A DNA stretch of 64,000 bases from Blastomyces gilchristii SLH14081 (lineage: Eukaryota; Ascomycota; Eurotiomycetes; Onygenales; Ajellomycetaceae), in assembly GCF_000003855.2 (NCBI RefSeq), contig NW_003101673.1:1069900-1133899 (forward strand), given 5' to 3'. The notes beneath the pieces are model-generated. The model saw nothing but the letters and a program-made list of their open reading frames with translations. It searched no databases and had not been told where the DNA came from. This document shows, piece after piece, positions 1 through 13,430 of this stretch (its first letter is position 1; every line of letters starts with the position of its first letter). Made by a program: the position numbers and the translations under genes.

Positions 1-2262
1 GAAGATGTCTATACATATGAAGTTGATAATCTTAATTATAATCTTATGTTCAAACTTGTCTGATTATCTAAACAAGATATCTTATTAAACACTTGAAACA
101 GAAGTTTGATATTCTCTAACAATGATAGAATTTATGAAGATGATATTTATATTATCATGAATCTCACACAGATCTCTGTCAACACTTATGAAATGCTCTG
201 AAAAAGAAGTTACTGATAGAATTACTGACAAGATCACTGATAGTAGAACTATGTAACAATCTACTCTGTCAGTCTGATTAATATTAAAAAGTCTCTAGAA
301 AAGTTATTCTATGTTACAATAACAGATTCTCATATAAAACTCTTTTAATAATATTATAAATATCTAGATATCTTCTGATAAGATAATAATGTTACAAATC
401 TACCTCTCTTATGAGGTTCAGAAGTGAATCACAGTATTAAGTTAAAAAAGAAGAATGATAAAGACTCTGAATCATTATGAAACTCTCTTTATAACATGTT
501 TTAAAATGAACTTCTTCTTCTTCAAAAGACACTTAATAATCTGTTAAATAAAGAATTCATATGTATTAGTAATTTCTCTACTGCAGCTTCTATTCTCTTT
601 GCAAAGAAATCAGATGAAGAACTCTTATTCTGTGTAGACTATCAAGAATTGAACAGATTAGTAAAGAAAGACTGCTATTCTTTATCTCTTATCAATGAAA
701 CTCTAGATCATATTAAACAAGCTCAATGATTTATAAAGTTAGATATTATTACTGTGTTTCATAAGATCTGTATCACTGAAGAAGATAAGTGACTTACAGT
801 ATTTTAAACATGATATAATCTCTTTGAATGAGTAGTTACACTCTTCAGACTGGCTAACACTCTCAGTATATTTCAGAAGTATATTAACTGAGCACTCTGA
901 GATTTCCTTAATAAATTTATATCTGCTTATCTCAATGATATTCTCATCTTCACTGATGAGTTCAGAAAAGAATATCAAGAACACATGTGAAGAGTATTAT
1001 AATAATTATAAGAAGTTAAACTATCAATAGACATTGATAAATGTGATTTTGAAGTCAAGAGTACAAAGTATCTAGGTTTTATCATAGAAGCTGATAAGAA
1101 GTTTCAAATGAATTCTGAGAAGATCTTTATCATTCTTGAATGAGAAGCTTCACATACTGTGAAGAGTATAAAAAGCTTCATCAGATTTGCTAACTTCTAT
1201 CAGTAATTTATATGAAACTTCTCAGATATTATGAGATCACTTACAGAGCTTATCAAGAAGAACTCAGTATTTCAGTGATTAAAGAACACTGAAGCTGCAT
1301 TTACATGAATAAAGAAGATATTCATTAATATCTCTCTGCTGATAACATTTAATTCTGATTATAAGATAGTTATGAAAGCTGATTTCTCTGACTATGTTAT
1401 AGAAGAAGCTATATTACAATATGATAATAAAGATATCTTATAATTATATACTTTCATATCTAAGAAACTAAGTTCTGCTGAATGTAATTATAAGATCTAT
1501 GATAAGAAACTTCTTACAATTATACACTATCTAGAAGAATGAAACTCTGAACTTTGAAGTATCTCTGAATTTGAGATAATCATAGATTATAAGAATTTTA
1601 AGCACTTTACAATCATCTGTAAACTTACTAAATAATAGATATAATGATCTGAGTTCTTAAGCTACTTTCATTTTATAATACACTACTGTTCTAACAGCTA
1701 GAACTTCATGACAGATACTCTCTTATAATGAGAGTAAGATATATCTTTCAATATAACAGATATCTGTTGAATGAACTGAGAATACTGACTCTTAGATCTG
1801 AAGATATTGACTGATCAAGATGAAACATCTTATAACACTATACATACTTCTTCAATTAGAATGCTCTCTCTTTAAACTGACACTGATATTAACATCTTCA
1901 CTTTTTCTACACTGAATGAACTGTGGCATATAACAGCTCAGACTGATAAACTTCTTCAGACTCTCACTGAAGTAGTATAATAAAAAGTATCTCAATTCTG
2001 TTCAGAATTATGTGTAAAGACTGATATCTCAGAATGTTTAATTAATAATAATAATACTCTGTAATTCTGTGAATAATACTGAGTCTCTCACTCTGAACTC
2101 TTACACACTCAGATAATACAAGAGATGCATAACTTATATATAACTAAATATTCAGATTATGAACAACTGTACTAAATAATCTCTTGAGAATTTTACTAAT
2201 CTGAGATATTAAACAGCATCAGACACTTTATCTGAAACTATAATTATTATTTCTCTGTTATC
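1..2262 (+). mobile_element. Gypsy retrotransposon pol fragment (copy E0), RIP-mutated
   Basis: Reading through many stops on the plus strand gives a Ty3/Gypsy pol in the usual order. Reverse transcriptase begins near 600 (VDYQELNR at about 634) and has a YLND catalytic box at 928-939, a form of YxDD. An RNase H-like part follows at about 1300-1640 (KADFSDYV, FTIICKLTK). An integrase zinc-finger-like stretch spans about 2100-2260. The element is cut at 2262 by a second copy of the same family and its 5' part lies outside the window. Tryptophan codons are regularly TGA or TAG, and CG, GG and CC are almost absent, so it is a dead relic. Nucleotide similarity (for example 2060-2130 against the reverse complement of about 15855-15925) shows that it belongs to the same family as the element at 6999-20579. 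Confidence 0.85.
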
Positions 2263-3038
2263 TGTAAGAGGTCTACGCTAAATAGATCAGTATGATATTT
2301 ATAGATCTTATATAACAAAGTGAAAAATGTTAAAGAAGGAAAAGAAAGAAAAAGTGCGAGAATTAGCAATCAAAGTGAATATTTATACACATATATAATG
2401 ATGTACGCGGTGAAGCTTCAGAGTGAGAGAATTTATATATGTTTATAACAGCTGAGAATCAGAGCTTTCAGCAGAATTAGACTGACTGTCAGAATTATGA
2501 ATTTCATGTTTAATCTCATTTAATCTGATCTCATACATTTCTTGGCATGAATCGGACTGGGACTAATCATTAAAAAAACATGCAAAGTGACTATATATCA
2601 GATCTCAAAATGAAATCATGACTTGAAAAAAATGAGAAAGTAATCTCATTTGATCTCATTTAGTCTCATTCTTGACATAAAGTTACTATTTTTAGACATT
2701 TTAAGGTTTCTTTTAGACTATTTTTTTAAAAAGTAACACTTTTTGATAATGCTTAAATAAGATTTAAAGTCATTTAAAGTAATAAAAATAATTTAAATTG
2801 AGAAGTGAAAATCATGATTTCATTTGAAAAATGTAATAAGAGTAGACAGTAAGTCTCACTGAGACAGTATGAGACTACTATCTAATGTTAAAACTGTGTA
2901 ATGAAATCAGTTAAATTGATAATGAGACTATCAAAAATTCTGGTTCTGATCTCAGACACGGTCACACAGTCAGTCTAAGCTGAATCTATGAAGTGTATTG
3001 AAATAGTCTATATAATTGATTGAGCGCAGCCTGTCATA
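2263..3038 (-). repeat. LTR of E1, split by a MITE
   Basis: The plus strand reads TGTAAGAGGTCTACGC at the left edge and ends CTGTCATA, matching the 333-bp LTRs at 6999-7331 and 20247-20579. The expected CACA end has decayed to CATA. A 500-bp MITE (2478-2977) and its 8-bp duplication account for the extra length. Confidence 0.8.
2478..2977 (+). mobile_element. hAT-type MITE copy M1
   Basis: The ends are TAGACTGAC and the inverted GTCAGTCTA. The flanks are AGCAGAAT (2470-2477) and AGCTGAAT (2978-2985), an 8-bp target duplication with one mismatch. The interior matches the much less mutated copy at 18749-19254. It is inserted in the E1 LTR. Confidence 0.85.
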
Positions 3039-3837
3039 TTAGTTCCCTTCTTCTCTAATTGTATGTAGCTCTCATCAGTCAAGAGCTGCGGTCTCAGATA
3101 ATACAGAACTCAGAGTTTAGATCAGACAATTATAGCTGACTTATTTTACAAGATATTATTAATCACACCTGTGAGATCTCTTATTAAGAATATTCTTAAT
3201 CTCTTACTTAAGTTCATTATCTTCTTCTCCAATCTCTGACAGCTGTCAGTTGAAAGTTAGTTGAGAAGAGAATGAGTCAGTGATAGTGCAGTGAAGCAAG
3301 CTTGTATAAAACATATTATAAATCTCTGACAGAGTATTAAGATAATAGTTATAACTGTCTAGAACTTCTATTACTATGTATTTCATATAACAATAATTCA
3401 ATATGTAAGATGAGTATGTGATTCATATATTTTTAAGATTCAATTATACAAGATCTTCTATCTTATACAGTTATACTGCTCTGTGAGATCTCATTGAATA
3501 TTAACTTAATCTTCTTGATCTTGTTTTACAGTTATTATAGAGGCCTCTGCTCAGTCACAGACATCTCAGAGCTTTGTTACTATATTATCAGTGATCTGAA
3601 TCAGACTGCAGAGATTCAGTGTGAAATATATAATCTCTAGAAGATTCAACACTTTCATGTGAAATCTGTGTGTAAGAAAGAATAAGCTTATATCTATTGA
3701 AACAGTATCTCAGCTGTTGATAGTGATCTCTGCATGTAGAAGAAGATCATGTTAATTATCTTATAAGTAATTGCAAAACTTATAAAGATAATTCTTTACA
3801 GTCTGAATTATCTGTTCTGACACATTATTAATCTCAA

Positions 3838-6800
3838 TTATTATTATTATTATTATTCTTCAATTATAGATGTATGCAGTCAGAGACTATGACATCTACC
3901 TGAGAATCTTTAATTCTCAGGGTTTTTCCTATATCTATAGAGTCAACTATTATACACTTATTAATTTCAAATATGCAAAATCAGAAAATTCCAGCTCAGA
4001 ATATAAAAACTGTTTACAAATTACAGTATTTCAACACCTTCTGATACTTTGAAATCATTTGAAAATATCATGACAAAGGAAAAGAGAACATAGTCTTAAA
4101 GATAGACACATTAAATAGATAGATAGAAAAGAACAGAAAGAAACAAGTACAGTAAAGAGAGACTATAACAAAATAAAATTATTAAAAGATAGTGTATAGC
4201 TGTTTTAACAGACTATATCTAATAAATTTCTGCCTCTTCATATTCAGATACTTGTGAATTCAGTCATTTTCTTATAGCTGCTTGAGTTTCTGATAGAAAG
4301 TCTATTAAGTATTTAATTCCTGTCTCAGTTGAGAATAAGAACCTTATATTTAATTAATTTAAATTATACTTCTTCTTTAATCTGACTCTGTGACTATTGT
4401 ATAATACACAATGTATTACAATATGCTCAGGATTTTCATTTGTATTACAGAATGAGCACTCTGTTGAATCAAATCTATCATCAAATCTTTGTATATAAGA
4501 TTTGAAATAATCATATTCTAGTTTTAGCTGAATTATGAATGAGAATATTTTCTTTTTACATTTAATTGAACAAGATTTTCACTTTGATTTTATCTCAAAT
4601 CTTGAATAATATATGCTCTTCTTTTATTTCTGTCAGCTTTTATTTCACTTGTTTAAATAAGATTCTTTTATCTTTCTCTTTATGAAAGATCAGGACACTG
4701 TTTTTTGAATAGATCTGCTTAATTCTGAGCTCTTTTTTACAGCTGAATCAGTCAATTCATTGTCATGAATATTTACATGAGTAGAAACTCATTACAGATG
4801 AATTATCAGTTTTGATGTTCTTCTCTTTTGAATTTTCAAAACAGAGTTTAAAATCAGTTCAAGATTCATTTAATCATTATGAATCTAACTATTTCTAAGT
4901 CTTTTTAAAGCAGCTTGACTATCAGAGAATATTCATATCTCTTTCAAACTATTTTCTCTTTTATAAGATTTTATTTCAATGAGTTTGAAAGCTTTCACTA
5001 TTACAAATAGTTCAGCATCAAAGACTTCAGATTCACAGCTTAAATTTCAGAAATCTGAGATAAAATTGATATTATCTTCAGTATAAGCAATGCCTGCATC
5101 TAATCTATTCAAATTCTCATTTTTTAAGTCATCTGAGTAAATCAGAATAGAGTCTTTTATATTGATTGTAGAGATCTTCTTCAAATACTGTTCATATTCT
5201 CTCTCTTTAGATAGTTCACTTATTTATAAGTCTATGAGAGATTTCAGCTTTTCTCTTCAGAGAGTTATCTTCTCATGATCAATTTTCTCAACATTTAATG
5301 AAGAAAATTGATTCTTAATAAGTGAACATAGTCTATACAGTTGAGAGAGCATTTTCTTTAAAGCATTATTCTCATTTCATTCAAGAAATCTATTTCAATT
5401 CAGTTCATTTCCTGAGTTAACTGATGAAAATGAAGAAGAGACTCTTTCTCTGATTATATGATTTAAGCTCATCTTCATGACTCTCAGAGCATAGTTCATA
5501 CAGACCTTTTCAAATTGAATAGCAGAAGATGAAATTGAAGCTTCAATTTCCATTGCTTTAATAGAAGATGATTTGAATGCTCTCAGAATTCTTCTCAAAG
5601 CTCTGTTTTATAGACTTTGAAACAGTTCAGTGAAGTTATCTTGATTATTTCATCAAACTTGAACTTCATAATCAGCTACTAAGATAATACAGGCTATGTA
5701 TAACTGTCTCATAGCCTGAAAGAATAGATCTCTCTCAGTATTTGATAGTCTGATTATACTATTCAGTAGTCTCTCTGTCTTGATAATTCTTTATTGAATA
5801 TGATATTTAAAATTCAACTTGGAGTTTAATTATACTTCTAGTCATTTGACATTCAAACTGGGTTTAATCTCTTTATTCAAAAGAGTTAGACTTAGTTCTT
5901 TCTCATTAAATCTGGAAAAAAAGTGAATTAACTCAGTTTTATTCATATCAAATTAAATTAGATTGATATCTGCTCTAACAAAGATTTTCTTTACTGCTTT
6001 CTTAATTACTTTTAAATTCTCTTTGATTGTCTTTGAACTGTAGAGTAAATCAATATCATCTATATAACTTGAAGATCTCACTATTTTCATCTCACTATTC
6101 TTGAATAGATATGCAGTGTATATTGCAAATAAAACAGATGAGATTAAAGATTCTTGTGATACTTCTATTTTTATCTCAGTTTTATCTTGTTTTCTTTCAT
6201 CAAAGAATAGTTGTATAATTCTTTTAGATATGAAATAATTAACTCATTTTATTAGAGAAAGTGGCAGTTTTAACATCTTCAAAGTTTGAATCATCTTAGA
6301 CTTTGAAACATGATCAAATGTATCTTTTATATCAATAAAAACTGCAGTTGAGATCAGGTCTTCATACTTTACTACTTGAATATTATGAATAACTGAGAGA
6401 ATAGTGTTAATTACAGAACATTGTTTTCTATCTTCTATTTATTCATTAAATAGAAGAGAATCACTAATAGAGCTTATAAAAGATAATCTAGTAGCTATTA
6501 ACTTTTCTAGAACTTTTCTTAAACAGTTTAACAGAGATATTACTCTATTTAACTTAGAAATTGAAGCTTTTCTATTAGATTTTACACAGATTACTTCAGT
6601 AGCTTCTCTTCAGTATTCAGAATAATAACTATTTTTTAAGAGATTGAAAAAGAGCTCAAAATATTCATTCTTCAAGTAGAAATATGTGTTTTGAATAATT
6701 AAATGATTAATTGAATCAGGCCCTGCAGCAGTTTTAATTGAACTTAAGAATATTACTGACTCTAGTTCATCATATGTAAGCTCAGATCATTCCCAGTTAT

Positions 6801-6998
6801 TTTCATCAATATATTCATGAAATGACATATTCTCCTCTTCTAAATGTGATGAGTTTTGAAAGAGAATTCTTATAAAAGCTTGACATTTTTTCTTAAAAGA
6901 GTTTGCTGTATACAATTCATTCTGAAATTCATATTCTAAGATTGAAAGCTTTGCTACACTTCTTGTTTTAGTATAGTTGAAGGTTTTAAAAACTTCTT
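3838..6998 (-). pseudogene. Tad-like LINE, 3' half: reverse transcriptase, RNase H and Cys/His tail (RIP-mutated)
   Basis: This is the 3' half of a minus-strand non-LTR retrotransposon. The 3' tail is the (ATT)n run at 3838-3858, which reads AAT repeats on the coding strand. Moving upstream on the minus strand are a C-terminal finger (about 4380-4460; CNTNEN, H, C), an RNase H domain (IYSDDSKNEN near 5100-5160, SDSQAALKRL near 4900, HDNELTDSA near 4760), and reverse transcriptase with YIDD at about 6050-6068. The copy at 52095-55211 is the same family and reads more cleanly. The element is split by the Gypsy insertion at 6999 (duplication TTCTT at 6994-6998); its endonuclease and ORF1 lie beyond, at 20585-23376. 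Stops are frequent, so it cannot be functional. Confidence 0.85.
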
Positions 6999-7331
6999 TG
7001 TAAGAGGCCTACGCTGAATAGATTAGTATGATATTGATAGGTCTTATATAACAAAGATAAAAATGTTAAAGAAGGAAAGAAAGAGAAAGTGTGAGAATCA
7101 GTGATTGAGGTGAATATTTATATGTGTATGTGATGACATACGCGGTGGAGCTTCGGGGCAGAAGAATATACACGCATTCATAGCAGCCGAGGATCAGCAA
7201 TTGGAAATGGCTGAGAATCAGAGTATATGCTATGCGCGTTTGTAGCAGCTGCAGATCAGTGATTGAGAATGAAAGAATCTATAAAGTGTAATGAAATAGT
7301 CTATATAATTGATCAGGCGCAGCCTGTCACA
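6999..7331 (-). repeat. E2 LTR (left; 3' LTR relative to pol)
   Basis: It is 333 bp and reads TGTAAGAGGCC...CTGTCACA on the plus strand, so the coding-strand LTR starts TGTGAC and ends CTTACA, the canonical TG...CA form. It is similar throughout to 20247-20579. Confidence 0.9.
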
Positions 7332-8312
7332 TTAGTCCTCTCTTTTCAGAAGCAGTTCTGATCAGTCAAGAGTCACTGTTTCAGATAATACAGAACTCAG
7401 AGTTCAGGTCAGTTAATCATAGTTAACTCATTTCACAAGATATTATTGATTACAACTGTGAGATCTCTCATTGAGAATATCTTCAATCTCTCACTCAAGC
7501 TCATTATCTTCTTCTATGATGTCTGGCAGCTGTCAGTCAGAAGTCAGCTGAGAAGAGAATAGATCAGTGACAGCACAGTGAAGCAAGCTTGTATGAAATA
7601 TATTATGAATCTCTGATAATATGTCAAGACAGTAGTTATGACTATCTAGAACTTCTATCACTTTATATCTGATATGGCAGTAATCTAGTGTATAAGATAA
7701 ATGTGTGATTCATATATTCTTAAGATTCAATCATATCAGATCTTGTATCTTATATTATTTAGCAGAGTCTTGATGAACATTGATTTGATCTTCTTGATCT
7801 TGTTTCACAGTTGTCATGAAGATCTCTGCTCAATCACAGGCATCTCAGAGCTTCATTACTATATTATCAGTGATCTGAATCAGACTGTGAAGATCTGATA
7901 TGAACTGTGTAATCTCTAGAAGATTCAACACTTTTATATGATATTTATATATAAGAAAGAACAGACTTATATCTGTTGAAATAGTATCTTAACTGTTGAT
8001 AGCAATCTCTGCATATAGAAGAAGATTATATCAATCATCTTATAAGTGATTGTAGAACTTATAAAGATAATTCTTCATGATCTGAATTATCTATTCTGAC
8101 ATATCATCACTCTTGAGATGATAGACAGTTGATAGACAGTATATAATCTTGAGAACTTGACAGATTCTTGTTCAGAGAGTGCTTATAAATTGACAGCTCT
8201 GATCTGATACAATAGATCTCAGCAATTCATATATCTGATAGAATGAGCTTTGTAGAAAAGCTTCAGTGACTTATTCAGTATTCATCTTATTATAAGATTT
8301 CAATATTACATC
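7332..8312 (-). pseudogene. E2 integrase core, 3' segment
   Basis: The minus strand reads a decayed Gypsy integrase core: IVSDQSCQFISTL (normally SDRGxQFxSxFW), then LSTVYHL (normally STAYHPQTDGQTE) at about 8100-8200, then the segment that normally carries WxxxLPLAEFAYN (7900-8060) and a decayed FFLVYGYHPR-like box. It continues the integrase finger at about 15830-15950; E3 was inserted between the two. Confidence 0.75.
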
Positions 8313-8570
8313 TGTAAGAAATCCCGCTTCTCGCGGATTCTTTACCCCTATTCCTATCTCTCACGTAATTAATAGGGCTAGCGGCCCTTGGCTACACACA
8401 ACTATATAGACTGAAGTTCGCGAATACTATTCATAACTCAGCTTGAATACTATTATACATTTGATCTCTATATTTTATCTTTCTACTGTGAATACTTCTA
8501 GTAGTTAACAGTATATATCACATCAAGCTGCAAATACTCAAATAATCATCTGTGAGCACTTATTCTTATA
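8313..8570 (+). repeat. E3 5' LTR
   Basis: It starts TGTAAGAAATCCCGC and ends TATTCTTATA (originally ...TTACA). It aligns along its whole length with 15310-15567. The first 120 bp are unusually GC-rich for the block (CGCGGATTC, GGGCTAGCGGCC). Confidence 0.88.
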
Positions 8571-8619
8571 TTTCAAGCTCAGTCAGTCAGCAATAATCTG
8601 TTATAACTGAAAGAACTAG

Positions 8620-9720
8620 AAACTTATATGCTTCAATCTCTGTGAACTCTACTGCAGACACTCAGAAGCAGTCATCTGAATCATGAATAGCTCTTATAAA
8701 AGAAGTCTCAGAGAACTTATTAATCACTCACAGAACATTATTCTCTACATCTGTGATAGAGAAACTCTCTGAACTTATGAATAAATCAATCTCAGTGAAG
8801 AATATTCTTGAGCATCTTCTGTAAGATTAAGCTATTTTTCTATAAGAAATACTTACTATCTGTAAACACTCTTGAACTGAGTCTCTAAACATGATCTTCA
8901 GAGATACTTATAAACTAAAAAGAAACTTTCTTAAGCTGTGATTACTTAAGATTACTTATCAAATCACAATCTATAAAAGCTTTTATAAGTTTGTATTTGA
9001 AATTGACTCACAAGCTTGACTATGTAATATAAAAGATAAAGAAGCTGTTATCTATATAATGACAGATCTCTATTACACTGAAGTCAAGAACTGACTGAAT
9101 TATCTAGAGAATGATTATAAGAGATCTCACTGATCTGTTCTCAAGACCTATCTAGAGAATAAGTTGAGAAACTTTATAAACTGAATAAAGAATATCTGAG
9201 CTATAATCATCAATATTAGAAAAAGAGATAAGAAATCTGATGAAGACTACTCACAGTGCTTTATAGAATTATGATATAAATTGAGATCTGTAAAAATAGA
9301 GTTCTAAAACAAGACCTGAATGATGATATTCATAAAGAGACTGAATAAAAATATATAGAATAAGCTTATTGAGTAAGACTCTAAGTTCTTGACTCTGAAG
9401 AAACTAATAACTCTCATTCACTGCTTACAGATCACTGTGAGAGTCACAGACTTATAAAGAGCAGATCATTAATCAGCTCTGTAAGAGTCAGAATAACAGA
9501 GAACAGATTTATCAGAAAAAGATAATAAGATATAGAGAGATTTATATCTGACTACTAAGTAGAGAGAAAGAGCTTTACAAGCTTTTACAAACAGAGTATA
9601 TAATAGAAAGATTAAGAAAAAGAGACTCTGCTTTATCTGTTCTAAATCAGAACATCTTCACACAAACTGTCTGAATAAATTAAAATAGAAATTTGAGAAG
9701 TTATAGACAGAGTCAGTAAC
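8620..9720 (+). pseudogene. E3 gag with CCHC zinc knuckle
   Basis: This is a decayed gag reading frame. The diagnostic part is CFICSKSEHLHTNC at 9629-9670, a C-x2-C-x4-H-x4-C knuckle with all four ligands preserved. Upstream the sequence is rich in Lys and Glu codons with many in-frame stops. In the intact family this protein coats the RNA in the virus-like particle. Confidence 0.7.
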
Positions 9721-9739
9721 AGTCTTCTTAAAAGTCTTA

Positions 9740-12700
9740 AAGCTGATATCTGAATCTGTTACTTCTCTGATAAAAATACTTACTTATGAGAAGAGATCAC
9801 ACTGCAGTACTGCTGCTCTACAAGTATAAAAAGTATTAATAGACTCAGAATCTCAGGTCACTGTAGTGTCTCTAAAGCTCACAGAGTGAATGAGCTGAAT
9901 GATGAAAACTGAGAATCTACTCTTATAATAAGCAGAGTGTGAGAACTCAGATCTGAGAGCTGAGAGACTTATAAGAATTATCTTTGAATTGTAAGATCTC
10001 TCTGAAATCTGAAGAAGATTTACAGAAACTGTGATTATTGCAGACATCACAGATAATATGTACTTAAGACTTATATAACTTCAAAGACACAATTCATACA
10101 TAGCTGTTCATAAGTCAGGTTTATACTTTCAATCAGTATTAGCAGACTTACTTATGAAGATAGAATTAGTTAATGCTGTAGAGTTGATTAGAGAAGATAA
10201 GCTTATCTATATAATGACTTTATAAGTGTCTGAGAATCTTGTGATCATGAAAACTGAGCTTCAGATATTAGAGAAATACTGAGATCTTATAGAGATATTC
10301 AGCTTAGTAAAGACAGCTGAGCTTTCTTCTTATTATAAGAAGAATCTGATAATAGATTTGATAGAAGAGTAGAAACTCTTCTAAGAACTAATCTATAAGC
10401 TCTCTCACTATGAGACAGAGATCTTATAGATCTATGTAAAGAAGAATCTGAAGAATGACTTTATCTGATCTTCACAGACCTTCACAGAAGTCTCTATGAT
10501 ATTTGTAAAGAAGAAGAATAAAGATCTCAGATTGTATATAGACTACTGTAATCTGAACTTTAAGATAATAAAGAGCTGCTATTCTCTATCTCTGATTGAG
10601 AATGTGATCAACTGTCTTATAAAAGCTGTTATATTCACACAACTGAATGTGATTAATATATATACATAGCTGTGAATACAGTCTGAGAATGAATAAAAGA
10701 CTGTCTTTAGAACTGCACTGAAATTATTTGAATATCTAATAGTGTCTTTTAATCTGACTAATGTCTCTGCAGTCTTTCAGTCTTTTATTAATAAAACACT
10801 TCATACATATCTAAATATCTTCATAATAATATATCTGAATAATGTGATGATGTACTCTATGAAGAAGAAAGAATACACTGAGCATATACAAAGTGTGTTA
10901 AAGATCTTAGATAAGATAGAACTGTATATTAAGCTTATAAAGTATAACTTCAGTGCCTGCTGAATTAATTTTCTAGAATATATAATTATTATAGATAATA
11001 TTCAGATGAAATCTTTATAAGTTAAGACTATTCTATCATGATCAGAGTTAACTAGTATTTATAAGATTCAGATCTTTCTGAACTTTGTAAATTTCTATAG
11101 ACAGTTTATCTTTATATTTATAAGAATCTTCTTAACTCTTACAGACATACTGAAGAATGAAAATAAGAAGAAGTTATTCTATAAACAGAGAATAAAAAGA
11201 TTGTTAAGAAGAGAGAACTGTGAGAACTTTCTTATTCTAGAAGCTTATAAGATCTTTGTAAGATTGAAATAGATATTCACAGATATAGTGATACTGTTTC
11301 ACTTTAATCTCTTACTCTTAATCAGATTGAAGACAGATGTCTTCTTCTTTATAATTTCAGAAATAGTCTTATAACTACAGTTAAATGAGAACTGGGTTTC
11401 AGTGATCTTTTTCTTATAGAAGATATAATCTGTGAAGATCAACTATAATATTTATAATCAGAAGCTTCTTATAATAGTGAAATTCTTCTGTCACTGATGT
11501 CACTACTTTAAGAGTCTTGTAACAGTGATTACTGTTAGAACTGATCATAATAGCTTGTAATAGTTTACTTTAATCAAGAAACTCTCACAGCAGCAGGTTT
11601 ACTGAGCTCAGAGACTGAGTGAGTTCTGATTCAAGATAGAATATATCAAGAGAACTAAGAACTCAGTGAATAGACTCTCTCACAGATCAGACTATATTAA
11701 GAAGATCAGAACAACAGATACAGAGAAGCTAGAGAAGACAGAAAAGCTTTGTAAAATGCTTGAACTGAGTATTATAAAGAGATTAACTGAAGAGTCTCTC
11801 AATTCTTTATAAGAGAAGAGAGAAGAGAGAGAAGAGAAGTCTGTATAACTACTCTCTATAATACTGAGAGTTAACACTCTGAGAATCTCTATAAGAATTC
11901 TTAAAGAGAGTATCTATAATCTGAAGAATTTACAGACTTTAAGAAGTGCTGTGAAAGACCTGATGTAAGAAGAAACAGAGTATAAGTCTTTATAAGATCT
12001 TCTATTCAGATTGTCTGAACTGCAACTGAAGAATAAATATACTCAGTATATTCAGAAACTGCTCACAGCAGAGATTAATTCTGCAGAAATAAAGAGTTAA
12101 AGAGACTTAAATAATCTCTTATAAAGAGAGAGTTAGATTTATATATCTATGAATGAGTTTCTATATATAGAACTCATTAAAAGGCATCATGACTCTTCTC
12201 TAGTGAGTCATTTTATAGATACTAGAACTCATGAGTTATTTATAAGAAAATACTTCTGACTGAAGATACAAGAACTTATAAAGAAGATAGTGAATTCTTA
12301 TACTGTTTATCAGAATTCACAGATAGTGTGATTCAGATTATATAAAGAACTTACTTCTCTACTCATTCTATAAGAATCCTGAGAACAGCTAGAAATGAAT
12401 GCTCTTATAAGCCTCTCTGAAAGCAAGAATATATATAATGCCTGCTTTGATAGTGTGCTGATGATAGTGAATTACTTTATTAAGATGACACACTTTATAT
12501 TCATCTGTAAGAACTTGAAGTCAAAGAATTTGACTTATATCTTTGTCTGCAATGTGATTCAGTTATATGAATTATCTATAAATATTATCTCAGATAAAGA
12601 ATTAATCTTTGTAGAAGAGTTCTGATCTGATCTGATAACTATACTGAAGATCTCACAAGATCTAAGTACAGCTTTTCATTAATAGACAGATGATTAGACA

Positions 12701-13430
12701 GAATATCTGATAAGTATATTGAAACAGTATCTATAATACTTTGTTAATTATAATCAGAATGACTGAGTGTATTGATTATCACTCATAGAGTTTATATATA
12801 ATAACTCAAAGCATGCTAGCATAGATAAAATCTTCTTTAAAATACTCACTGAGACTTATCTGTGAATAATCTTGATAAATCTGCAAGAGTACACTATAGA
12901 GTGTAATAATGTCTGTGAACAGACTGAGAGAATTCAGAAGATTCAGAAGAAAGCTCATGAATTCTTGAGAAAGACTTAAGAGTATCAGAAGAGATACTAT
13001 GACTCTAAGCATATTATAAAGAGTTTTAAGAAAGATAATAGAGTCTGACTAAGTCTAGAAAATATTATTATACAGAGATCTAGTAAGAAGCTGAATCTTC
13101 TACAGACAGAGTCTTATAAGATTATAAAGAAAGTTAGCTTATAATTCTATAGATTAAAACTGTCACTTGAGTTGTAGATATATAATATTTTTCATGTCTC
13201 TTTACTCTGTAAATATAAGAAATTCTTAGAAGAGAACTCTGTGACTCATCACTTTATCTGTAAAGTACTAGAAAGTGAAAGAGAATATCAGATCAAAGAG
13301 ATTATTAACTCAGAGAAGTGAGATTATAAGCTCTGATTCAAGATTCAGTGATAAGAATATTTTGACAAGATGAATAAGTTCACTTAAGAATCATTTAGAT
13401 AGATAAGATATCTGCAGAAGCTGAGATATG
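9740..13430 (+). pseudogene. E3 pol: protease, RT, RNase H, integrase, chromodomain
   Basis: Domains appear in order despite stops. Protease: LIDSESQVTVV near 9835-9865, where the usual DSG has become DSE. RT: LRLYIDYCNLN at about 10530 and IIYLNNVMMYS at about 10826-10860, where YxDD has become YLNN so catalysis would be lost. RNase H: about 11280-11650, ending SVNRLSHRSDYIKK (the ADALSRRPDY box). Integrase core: about 12180-12960 (HHDSSLVSHF finger region, then FDSVLMIVNYFIKMTHF, which corresponds to the DFI...LPxS...DSILVVVDRFSKMAHF region). Chromodomain: about 13265-13420 (YQIKEIINSEK..., then ESFR.IRYLQKL). A chromodomain in this position is known to target integration to marked chromatin. 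Confidence 0.8.

Larger units (their letters stand above)
2263..3837 (-). mobile_element. Second copy of the Gypsy family (E1), LTR plus internal start, interrupted by a LINE
   Basis: The insertion begins with an LTR at 2263, inside the integrase of E0, and continues into internal sequence that matches 7332-8130 of the complete copy E2. In E2 the coding strand of pol is minus, so E1 has the same orientation. At about 3838 the homology stops and the (ATT)n tail of a minus-strand LINE begins. I could not find the remainder of E1 within the window. The copy is non-coding and heavily mutated. Confidence 0.75.
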